Translations under genes and position numbers: made by a program
Shown: positions 7,180 to 12,907 of the stretch, in pieces
How the letters are laid out: the number at the start of each line of letters is the position of its first letter
Position numbering within the stretch: the first letter of the stretch is position 1
Origin: Bacteroides sp. CAG:443
Lineage (GTDB): Bacteria > Bacteroidota > Bacteroidia > Bacteroidales > Bacteroidaceae
Assembly: GCA_000432735.1 (NCBI GenBank)
Contig: FR887798.1
Coordinates: 51,992 to 66,825, forward strand
Direction: 5' to 3'
Length of the DNA: 14,834 bases
Notes under the pieces: model-generated
The model's database searches: none
What the model saw: the letters and a program-made list of their open reading frames with translations, nothing else
What the model was told of the DNA's origin: nothing

Positions 7180-8520
7180 ATGATTCCGTCTATTCTAATA
7201 ATCGAAGATGATTTGACTTTTTCTACCATGCTCAAAACATGGCTGGGGAAAAAAGGATTCGAAGTTGATACGGCAAGTAGCAGTTCGCGCGCCAAGAAAC
7301 AACTCTCGGCACGTTCTTATGACCTTATTCTGTCCGACTTGCGTTTGCCCGACCAAGACGGAATTCACTTGCTTGCATGGCTCCGCAGCCAATCGTGCAC
7401 CACTCCTTTTATCATCATGACAAGCTATGCAGAAATCCAAACTGCCGTACAGGCTATCAAACAAGGAGCAAGCGATTACATTGCCAAGCCGGTACAGCCT
7501 GACGAACTGTTGAAAAAAATAAGGGAAGCTATACAAAAGCCGGAACAAGAGGTAACAACTACCGACGTACAACTGGGAAAAACAGCATCACAAAGCTTTT
7601 TGGAAGGAGAAAGTGAAGCTGCACATCAGCTTTTCAGCTACGTGAGGCTGGTAGCTCCTACCCAGATGTCTGTCCTGATAAACGGAGCCAGCGGTACGGG
7701 AAAGGAATACGTAGCCCACCGAATCCATGAACTAAGCAAGCGAAACGGGAAGCCTTTTATCGCCATAGACTGCGGATCTATTCCTAAGGATTTGGCAGCT
7801 TCCGAATTTTTCGGGCATATAAAAGGTTCATTTACAGGGGCACTGAACGACAAAGTCGGAGCTTTCGAAGAAGCAAACGGAGGAACATTGTTTCTCGATG
7901 AAATAGGAAATCTGAGCTACGAAGTGCAGGTACAACTGTTACGTGCCTTACAGGAACGCCGGATCCGCCGGATCGGTTCCACCAAGGAAATAGAAGTCGA
8001 CGTACGACTGATAAGTGCTACCAATGAAAATCTGCAGGAAGCAATAACCAAAGGTAACTTCCGAGAAGATCTGTATCACCGCATCAATGAATTTACCTTG
8101 CGTATGCCCGACTTGAAAGAACGCCCCGAAGACATTCTGCTCTTTGCAAACTTCTTTCTGGACCAAGCCAACCGCGAACTGGAACGCGACCTCATTGGCT
8201 TCGATGCCGCAGCCAGTGAAGCCCTCCAACGTTATTCATGGCCGGGTAATCTCCGCCAGTTGAAGAATATCGTGAAACGTGCTACCCTACTGGCACGGGG
8301 AGAGTTTATTACGTTACACGATCTGGGTGACGAGATTTTATCGCAACCTGCAAGTACCCCTCAGACTTCATCCTTTGTTCTGCACGACGAAGAAATGGAG
8401 AAGCAGCGTATCCTGAATGCATTGCAGCAGACTGGAAACAATAAGACGAAAGCTGCACTTCTGCTCGGTATCGACCGCAAGACATTATACAATAAAATGA
8501 AACTGTATAATATAGGATAA
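7180..8520 (+). CDS. Sigma-54-dependent response regulator, NtrC family
   Basis: A 446-residue bacterial enhancer-binding protein. The receiver domain (1-120) has acidic residues Asp10/Asp11, acceptor Asp53 (LSDLRLP), Thr81 and Lys103. The AAA+ domain (about 140-375) has Walker A GASGTGKE (169-176), Walker B GGTLFLDE (234-241) and arginine-finger region FREDLYHRI (294-302). Its sigma-54-contacting loop reads GSFTGA (216-221), where the family consensus is GAFTGA. A Fis-type helix-turn-helix ends the protein (about 400-446, TKAALLLGIDRKTLYNKM). It should bind upstream palindromes and use ATP to open sigma-54 promoters once phosphorylated, with the preceding hybrid kinase as likely donor. An ideal sigma-54 promoter and palindromic sites lie just after its stop codon. 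Homologs in logic are NtrC, ZraR and LuxO; orthology to any is not claimed. Confidence 0.95.
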   Translation: MIPSILIIEDDLTFSTMLKTWLGKKGFEVDTASSSSRAKKQLSARSYDLILSDLRLPDQDGIHLLAWLRSQSCTTPFIIMTSYAEIQTAVQAIKQGASDYIAKPVQPDELLKKIREAIQKPEQEVTTTDVQLGKTASQSFLEGESEAAHQLFSYVRLVAPTQMSVLINGASGTGKEYVAHRIHELSKRNGKPFIAIDCGSIPKDLAASEFFGHIKGSFTGALNDKVGAFEEANGGTLFLDEIGNLSYEVQVQLLRALQERRIRRIGSTKEIEVDVRLISATNENLQEAITKGNFREDLYHRINEFTLRMPDLKERPEDILLFANFFLDQANRELERDLIGFDAAASEALQRYSWPGNLRQLKNIVKRATLLARGEFITLHDLGDEILSQPASTPQTSSFVLHDEEMEKQRILNALQQTGNNKTKAALLLGIDRKTLYNKMKLYNIG

Positions 8521-8563
8521 TTTCTCCCCGGTAACTACCGACACATGAAAACATACTCCGAAA

Positions 8564-8613
8564 AGTGTGGAATAATTCCACAACACTCCCCAACCATTCC
8601 ACACTTTCCACAT
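8564..8613. promoter_or_regulatory. Enhancer-like palindromic binding sites for the NtrC-type regulator
   Basis: A perfect 17-base palindrome, TGTGGAAT-A-ATTCCACA, lies at 8566-8582. A second block at 8596-8613 has ATTCCACACT followed by TTCCACATTC, repeating the half site twice; its first ten bases are the exact reverse complement of 8564-8573. The sites sit 65-115 bases upstream of a -24/-12 promoter and immediately after the gene for a sigma-54 activator, the classic enhancer position. Confidence 0.75.
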
Positions 8614-8648
8614 TCTTTTCCAAAAGGACATTCCAGTAAATAAAAGGA

Positions 8649-8661
8649 AATCAAGCATTTA
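8649..8661 (+). promoter_or_regulatory. IHF-like bending site
   Basis: AATCAAGCATTTA matches the E. coli IHF consensus WATCAAnnnnTTR at every fixed position. It lies between the enhancer-like sites and the -24 element, where DNA bending is usually required. Bacteroidota use HU/IHF-type proteins of uncertain specificity, so function is inferred. Confidence 0.4.
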
Positions 8662-8676
8662 CAGAACAGGTAAAGT

Positions 8677-8693
8677 TTGGCACGCCAATTGCA
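8677..8693 (+). promoter_or_regulatory. Sigma-54 (-24/-12) promoter
   Basis: TTGGCACG at 8677-8684, four bases, then TTGCA at 8689-8693 is a full match to the consensus TGGCACG-N4-TTGCA. The invariant GG (8679-8680) and GC (8691-8692) are exactly ten bases apart. Transcription should begin near 8704 on the plus strand. No protein gene on that strand follows; the next gene runs the other way. Confidence 0.85.
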
Positions 8694-8703
8694 CTGTATA
8701 ATA

Positions 8704-8896
8704 GAGAGAATTGATAAACACACACTCTATAACAACATAAAAGGCAAAAACTAAACTACAAAAACCCAACCCCATAAAAAACAAAAGAGAGAAAGGTACG
8801 TTTCTTCCCCCTGAAACGTAACCTTTAAGAAAATGAAGATGCCTATGTGTTTTTTAATGAACGGAGACGCTGTGAAGCGCTTCCGTTTTTCTTTTT
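8704..8896 (+). ncRNA. Candidate sigma-54-dependent small RNA
   Basis: About 193 bases lie between the predicted sigma-54 start and an intrinsic terminator. Near the 5' end a small stem (ATAGAG/CTCTAT, 8701-8706 with 8725-8730) is possible. An A/C-rich, almost G-free linker (8731-8790) is probably single stranded. A strong 13-base-pair stem with one bulged A follows (8792-8804 with 8813-8826), and its eight-base loop is TTCCCCCT. The RNA then ends in the terminator hairpin. The only ATG-initiated frame, from 8833, runs through the terminator and into the antisense of the next gene, so I do not believe it encodes protein. The layout resembles Vibrio qrr1 beside luxO, where an NtrC-type regulator activates a neighbouring small RNA gene. 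No homology to Qrr is implied, and I do not recognise the RNA family. Confidence 0.6.
8861..8896 (+). terminator. Intrinsic terminator of the candidate small RNA
   Basis: ACGGAGACGC (8861-8870) pairs with GCGCTTCCGT (8877-8886) with one mismatch and one G-U pair around a six-base loop. It is followed by TTTTCTTTTT. The T run is on the plus-strand side, so the hairpin terminates rightward transcription, away from the only upstream promoter I see (sigma-54). It touches the 3' end of the convergent gene. Confidence 0.75.
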
Positions 8897-9569
8897 ATAG
8901 ATTCATGTCGAATCCATTCCATAAATTACCTGAAGGAACAGGTGCCGTAACATCAATCAGCTCTTTCGAAACCGGATGAATGAAACGAATCCGACGTGCA
9001 TGCAGACAAATGCTTCCGTCCGGATTGGAACGGGGAAAGCCATATTTCAGATCACCCTTGATGGGACAACCCATCTTGGCCAACTGGCAACGAATCTGAT
9101 GATGACGTCCTGTTTTTAAGTTTATCTCCAGCAAATAATAATTCTGTGAATGTCCTATCAGCTTATAATCGAGAATAGCCTTCTTGGAGTTTTTCACCTC
9201 CTTGTCGTAAGCATACGATTTGTTCTGTTTTTCATTACGCACCAGATAGTGAACCAGTTCCCCTTCTTCGGCAGGAGGACATTGCTTTACAATGGCCCAG
9301 TAGGTTTTCTTCACCTCACTGTTGCGGAACATATCGTTCAGACGGCTCAATGCCTTGCTGGTCTTTGCAAATACAACCAGTCCGCTTACCGGACGATCCA
9401 GACGGTGCGTCACCCCCAGAAATACGTTACCGGGCTTTGCATATTTCTCCTTGAGATATTGTTTCACGGTTTCAGACAGTGGAACATCTCCCGTCTTATC
9501 ACCCTGCACAATTTCGGAAGCCGTTTTATTGACTATTATAATATGGTTATCTTCGTATACTACGGTCAT
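8895..9569 (-). CDS. RluA-family RNA pseudouridine synthase
   Basis: A 224-residue enzyme that converts uridine to pseudouridine in rRNA or tRNA. The catalytic motif HRLDRPVSGLVVFAKT has its aspartate at residue 58. The later TGRHHQIRCQLA segment and the IKGDLKYG motif are also typical of RluA-type catalytic domains. No S4 RNA-binding domain is present, so this is a short, catalytic-domain-only member. I start at the ATG at 9569 (MTVVYEDNHIIIVNK) because the family fold begins exactly here. An upstream in-frame ATG at 9653 would add 28 unrelated residues encoded by a terminator hairpin. The substrate base cannot be predicted. It lies downstream of fabG on the same strand but behind a hairpin terminator, so it may be separately controlled or depend on read-through. 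Confidence 0.88.
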   Translation of the reverse strand: MTVVYEDNHIIIVNKTASEIVQGDKTGDVPLSETVKQYLKEKYAKPGNVFLGVTHRLDRPVSGLVVFAKTSKALSRLNDMFRNSEVKKTYWAIVKQCPPAEEGELVHYLVRNEKQNKSYAYDKEVKNSKKAILDYKLIGHSQNYYLLEINLKTGRHHQIRCQLAKMGCPIKGDLKYGFPRSNPDGSICLHARRIRFIHPVSKELIDVTAPVPSGNLWNGFDMNL

Positions 9570-9582
9570 AATACCCTGAAAT

Positions 9583-9648
9583 AAAAAGATGAAGAATGAA
9601 GAACTGTGCGACATCACATGCCGGCACGAAGATTCCCCATCCTTCATC
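9583..9648 (-). terminator. Intrinsic terminator after fabG, just ahead of the pseudouridine synthase start
   Basis: Read on the minus strand, the arm at 9648-9632 pairs with that at 9604-9588 over 17 continuous positions, several of them G-U, and is followed by a five-T run (9587-9583). The T run ends only 13 bases before the ATG at 9569, so the hairpin could act as an attenuator for the downstream gene. Confidence 0.65.
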
Positions 9649-9672
9649 CTCAATTATTTACTACTTATTCTA

Positions 9673-10419
9673 TTACATATTCATACCACCATCTACCTGG
9701 ATAACCTGTCCTGATACATAAGAAGACAAGTCAGAAGCCAGGAACAAAGCGATATTTGCCACATCTTCCGGAGTACCGCCACGACGCAAAGGAATTTTCT
9801 TTGTCCATTCAGCCTTCACTTCGTCGGTCAACTTAGCAGTCATATCTGTAATGATGAAGCCCGGAGCGATAGCGTTCGCACGGATACCACGAGAACCCAA
9901 TTCCTGAGCAATTGACTTAGCCAGACCAATCAGACCTGCCTTTGAAGCAGAATAGTTGCACTGACCAGCGTTTCCGTGTACACCTACTACAGAAGCCATG
10001 TTGATAATATTACCACTCTTCTGACGCATCATGATAGGAGTGCAGGCATGAATGAAGTTGAAAGCTGACTTCAGGTTGACGTTGATAACAGCATCCCACT
10101 GTCCTTCGCTCATACGCATCATCAAGCCATCCTTTGTAATTCCGGCATTGTTTACCAAGATATCGATTGTACCGAAGTCTTCCTTGATCTGTTCTACAAC
10201 CTTTGCTGTATCTTCAAAGCTGGCAGCATTCGAAGCATAACCTTTTACCTTTACGCCCAATGCAGCGATTTCAGCTTCTGTATTCTTTCCGTTTTCATCA
10301 ATAACCAAGTCTGTGAACGCAATATTTGCACCTTCTGAAGCAAACTTCATTGCGATAGCCTTACCGATACCACGAGCAGCACCAGTTACAATAGCTGTTT
10401 TTCCTGTTAATAATCCCAT
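9673..10419 (-). CDS. fabG: 3-oxoacyl-[acyl-carrier-protein] reductase
   Basis: A 248-residue short-chain dehydrogenase that reduces 3-oxoacyl-ACP with NADPH in the fatty acid elongation cycle. The cofactor motif TGAARGIG is at 12-19 and NNAG at 90-93. The catalytic tetrad is Asn115, Ser143, Tyr156 and Lys160 (YSASK). The C-terminal PGFIITDMT and SYVSGQVIQVDGGMNM segments are characteristic of FabG rather than other SDR enzymes. Length and start are standard. The gene begins 26 bases after the stop of a TetR-family gene on the same strand, so the two are probably one transcript and the regulator may control lipid synthesis. No other fab genes are in view. A paralogue acting on another ketoacyl substrate is possible but less likely. 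Confidence 0.93.
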   Translation of the reverse strand: MGLLTGKTAIVTGAARGIGKAIAMKFASEGANIAFTDLVIDENGKNTEAEIAALGVKVKGYASNAASFEDTAKVVEQIKEDFGTIDILVNNAGITKDGLMMRMSEGQWDAVINVNLKSAFNFIHACTPIMMRQKSGNIINMASVVGVHGNAGQCNYSASKAGLIGLAKSIAQELGSRGIRANAIAPGFIITDMTAKLTDEVKAEWTKKIPLRRGGTPEDVANIALFLASDLSSYVSGQVIQVDGGMNM

Positions 10420-10445
10420 GTTTTTTTATATTTAAAAGATTAAAC

Positions 10446-11039
10446 TTATTTCTCTTTCCGGCAACCTAATGCCCCATATACGATTTTCGACACATATCGC
10501 CAGCCCGTTTCATCGTCAAGGTCTTCACCTATCTGACCGCGAATGTACGGAACTTCAATTCCTTTAATGCAATAATGCAAGATATCTGCCGTTATCTCCA
10601 CGTTATCGATATCGAAGAGCCCCTGATCTTTTCCTTCCTTCAAAACCTCACGAAACAACTTAATCTCATTGTTGTCGAAGTATTTCCTCATAGCTTCCAC
10701 ACGCCAGATGTCACGGAAAAAATCGGCACGGAGCGTACCATTACGGTAAACGGCCATCTTTATGATATCCAGATGAGTCATAATCAGCTCCAGGATTTTC
10801 TTATCCGGAACGATCGGTTTCCGGGCAACCTTATCCATCGTATCCGAAAGCATTTTGAGTTCAGACTCCACTACGGCCATGTAAATCTGATCCTTATTCT
10901 TAAAATAAGTATATAGCGTACGGCGCCCTTTCTTAGAAGCCAGGGCAATGTCGTTCATTGTCGTAGCTTCTACACCTTTCTTGGCAAACAACTGCCGGGC
11001 AACATCCACTAATTTAGCTCTGGTCTTCAGTACAGTCAT
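10446..11039 (-). CDS. TetR-family transcriptional regulator
   Basis: A 197-residue, probably dimeric repressor. The N-terminal TetR helix-turn-helix spans about residues 8-50 (ARQLFAKKGVEATTMNDIA, then the recognition helix and the TLYTYFKNKDQIY signature). The C-terminal ligand and dimer domain is helical and unlike any ligand class I can name. I choose the ATG at 11039 because AGGAGAG lies at the right distance upstream; an ATG at 11060 would add seven residues without such a site. A promoter with an overlapping inverted repeat lies just upstream, suggesting self-repression. The neighbour fabG, 26 bases downstream, is the natural target, so a role in fatty acid homeostasis is a reasonable inference. 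Confidence 0.88.
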   Translation of the reverse strand: MTVLKTRAKLVDVARQLFAKKGVEATTMNDIALASKKGRRTLYTYFKNKDQIYMAVVESELKMLSDTMDKVARKPIVPDKKILELIMTHLDIIKMAVYRNGTLRADFFRDIWRVEAMRKYFDNNEIKLFREVLKEGKDQGLFDIDNVEITADILHYCIKGIEVPYIRGQIGEDLDDETGWRYVSKIVYGALGCRKEK

Positions 11040-11055
11040 TCTAACTCTCCTATTG

Positions 11056-11074
11056 CACAATCATGTATATTGTG
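11056..11074. promoter_or_regulatory. Candidate operator of the TetR-type regulator
   Basis: CACAAT (11056-11061) and ATTGTG (11069-11074) form an inverted repeat with a seven-base spacer. It covers the predicted transcription start of the TetR gene, right beside its -7 box, the standard place for a self-repressing operator. Confidence 0.45.
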
Positions 11075-11076
11075 AG

Positions 11077-11108
11077 CAAAATTACTGTTTTTCTTTTATC
11101 TACACAAA
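11077..11108 (-). promoter_or_regulatory. Bacteroides-type promoter of the TetR-fabG operon
   Basis: On the minus strand TTTG (11108-11105) and TAATTTTG (11084-11077) are separated by exactly 20 bases, a full match to the TTTG-N19-21-TAnnTTTG consensus. Transcription would start near 11071, about 32 bases before the chosen ATG. Confidence 0.8.
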
Positions 11109-11555
11109 TCCAAGATATATTTTCCATCACGAAGATGAAGAGTTTATGAAAAAACAACAATAATACTCAAGTCGTAACACGAATATTTCTTCACATCCGA
11201 CGTCTTTCTAACTGCAAACAGATAAACAACTGTCACTCAATCAATAAGAAATATCAGGAACAATCTCTGCATAAATGAAGGAAAACGTGCTGACATTTTC
11301 GGATCTTTTGTACAAAAAATCCGAAAATTTGTACAAAAACCGCATCACATCTGCCCTGCCTTCCTACTACCTCGCAGTATATTCAGACAGGACCTTGCTC
11401 AAAAATTCTTCTTTTTACCACTATTAACTTCCGAGGAGAAACGGCTATTTAATGATTTTTTTTGACATAAATACCGCCTAAAAATAAAATCTACGCGTAT
11501 TTCTGTATATTTTTAGCAGAAAAATGCAAAAATAGTCAAATATTTCACTAAATAA
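11109..11555. other. Long intergenic region without a recognisable gene
   Basis: No convincing coding frame is seen on either strand. The DNA is AT-rich towards the tRNA side. It contains a 34-base palindrome (11295-11328), a further TTTGTACAAA palindrome, and a CTAAAAATA/TATTTTTAG inverted repeat (11478-11486 with 11508-11516) with a 21-base loop about 90 bases before the first tRNA gene. Confidence 0.6.
11295..11337. repeat. 34-base nested palindrome with TTTGTACAAA core plus extra copy
   Basis: ATTTTCGGAT (11295-11304) and ATCCGAAAAT (11319-11328) are perfect complements. Between them lies TTTTGTACAAAA (11306-11317), so the whole is a 34-base palindrome with one mismatched pair. A second TTTGTACAAA follows at 11328-11337. 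Just upstream, ACGTGCTGACAT matches the right arm of the terminator at 878-889. It could be a large operator or a cruciform. Confidence 0.55.
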
Positions 11556-11587
11556 TTTGTCTTTTTAAAATAAAGTCCTTACCTTTG
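11556..11587 (+). promoter_or_regulatory. Promoter of the tandem initiator tRNA genes
   Basis: TTTG (11556-11559), 20 bases, then TACCTTTG (11580-11587) is a full match to the Bacteroides vegetative consensus. The transcript would begin near 11593, about 17 bases before the first tRNA. The second tRNA has no promoter of its own. Confidence 0.85.
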
Positions 11588-11609
11588 CACCGCAATTAAG
11601 AAATAACAT

Positions 11610-11682
<73 letters not shown>

Positions 11683-11723
11683 CTAAAAAGAGGTATCAAC
11701 CTCAAACAAACAAGAAATAACAT

Positions 11724-11796
<73 letters not shown>

Positions 11797-11802
11797 CTAG
11801 AC

Positions 11803-11829
11803 AAGAGAAGCCAATGCTTCTCTTTTTTT
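11803..11829 (+). terminator. Intrinsic terminator of the tRNA transcript
   Basis: AAGAGAAGC (11803-11811) and GCTTCTCTT (11816-11824) form a perfect nine-base stem with a CAAT loop, continuing into a run of seven T (11823-11829). Confidence 0.92.
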
Positions 11830-11846
11830 ATTGTTTTTTCTTCAAT

Positions 11847-11864
11847 ATACCCTAAATGGGGTAT
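11847..11864. promoter_or_regulatory. Candidate operator over the cysK promoter
   Basis: ATACCC (11847-11852) and GGGTAT (11859-11864) form an inverted repeat with a six-base spacer whose right arm overlaps the -33 position of the cysK promoter. The position suits a repressor responding to sulfur supply, but I cannot name the regulator. Confidence 0.45.
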
Positions 11865-11894
11865 TGCTATTCCTCCTGCAATCCGTTAATTTTG
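11863..11894 (+). promoter_or_regulatory. Promoter of the cysK operon
   Basis: TAATTTTG (11887-11894) fits TAnnTTTG exactly. ATTG (11863-11866), 20 bases upstream, is a three-of-four match to the -33 box. Transcription would start near 11901, about 22 bases before the ATG. Confidence 0.7.
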
Positions 11895-11922
11895 CCAATG
11901 AAGCAACTAAAATCGAACGCTT

Positions 11923-12870
11923 ATGGCAAAAATTCACAAAAGCCTCACCGAACTAATCGGAAATACTCCTCTGCTGGAACTGGAGCATTTAAGTAAAACT
12001 TATGAGGCAAAAGCACGCATTATCGCCAAACTGGAATTCTTTAATCCCGGAGGAAGCGTCAAAGACCGCATCGCACTGGCAATGATAGAAGATGCCGAGC
12101 AGAAAGGTATCTTACAGCCCGGAGCAGTAATTATTGAACCAACCAGTGGAAACACCGGCGTAGGACTGGCATGGGTAGCATCAGTAAAAGGATACAAAGC
12201 GATTCTTACCATGCCCGAAACCATGAGTCTGGAACGACAGAACCTGCTGAAAGCCATGGGAGCACAACTGGTGCTTACCCCCGGCAAGGAAGGCATGAGC
12301 GGAGCCATCAAAAAGGCTGAAGAACTCCGTGACCAAATTCCGGGAGCCGTCATTCTGCAACAATTCGAAAATCCAGCTAATCCCCGAGCTCACATCCTGA
12401 CCACCGCCAAAGAAATCTGGCAAGACACTGACGGCAAAGTGGACGTATTCATTGCCGGAGTAGGCACAGGAGGAACGCTAAGCGGAGTAGGTGAAGGACT
12501 GAAATCGTACAATCCGCAGATTGAAATTGTAGCGGTAGAACCTGATACGTCGGCAGTTCTGTCGGGCGACAAGCCGGGTATGCACAAAATTCAAGGTATA
12601 GGAGCCGGTTTCGTTCCGAAAACGTATAACCCGGATGTAGTAGACAAGATTGTACGCGTAAAAGACGATGATGCCATCCGTACCGGCAGGGAACTGTCCT
12701 TACAGGAAGGATTACTGGTGGGCATTTCATCGGGAGCTGCGACATATGCCGCACTGCAACTGGCACAAATGCCCGAATATGAAGGCAAAAACATCGTCGT
12801 GCTACTGCCCGACACTGGAGAACGTTATCTGTCGACCGTACTTTATGCCTTCGAAGAATATCCTCTTTAA
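11923..12870 (+). CDS. cysK: Cysteine synthase A (O-acetylserine sulfhydrylase)
   Basis: A 315-residue PLP enzyme that makes cysteine from O-acetylserine and sulfide in the cytoplasm. The PLP lysine is Lys47 in NPGGSVKDR. The substrate loop TSGNTG is at 74-79 and the phosphate-binding GTGGT at 181-185. The segment HKIQGIGAGFVP (221-232) is a hallmark of CysK rather than cystathionine beta-synthase, and there are no extra regulatory domains. Length is normal for CysK. It is the first gene of a two-gene operon with an O-acetylhomoserine sulfhydrylase 37 bases downstream, so both sulfide-fixing routes are made together. A Bacteroides-type promoter with an inverted repeat lies just upstream, suggesting control by sulfur or cysteine supply. 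Confidence 0.95.
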   Translation: MAKIHKSLTELIGNTPLLELEHLSKTYEAKARIIAKLEFFNPGGSVKDRIALAMIEDAEQKGILQPGAVIIEPTSGNTGVGLAWVASVKGYKAILTMPETMSLERQNLLKAMGAQLVLTPGKEGMSGAIKKAEELRDQIPGAVILQQFENPANPRAHILTTAKEIWQDTDGKVDVFIAGVGTGGTLSGVGEGLKSYNPQIEIVAVEPDTSAVLSGDKPGMHKIQGIGAGFVPKTYNPDVVDKIVRVKDDDAIRTGRELSLQEGLLVGISSGAATYAALQLAQMPEYEGKNIVVLLPDTGERYLSTVLYAFEEYPL

Positions 12871-12907
12871 ATCATAAAATCAGCCAACATACAAAATCAT
12901 TACAACT

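Noticed and set aside
8833..8979. 48-codon frame with several ATGs inside the candidate small RNA
   Set aside because: It reads through the terminator hairpin and T run and continues in antisense over the pseudouridine synthase gene; no ribosome site and no recognisable peptide features.
9570..9653. Upstream start for the pseudouridine synthase
   Set aside because: The added 28 residues are encoded by the fabG terminator stem and resemble no RluA-type N terminus; the family fold begins at the ATG at 9569.
11040..11060. Upstream ATG of the TetR gene
   Set aside because: Only the ATG at 11039 has a well-placed AGGAGAG; the longer form adds seven residues that overlap that site.
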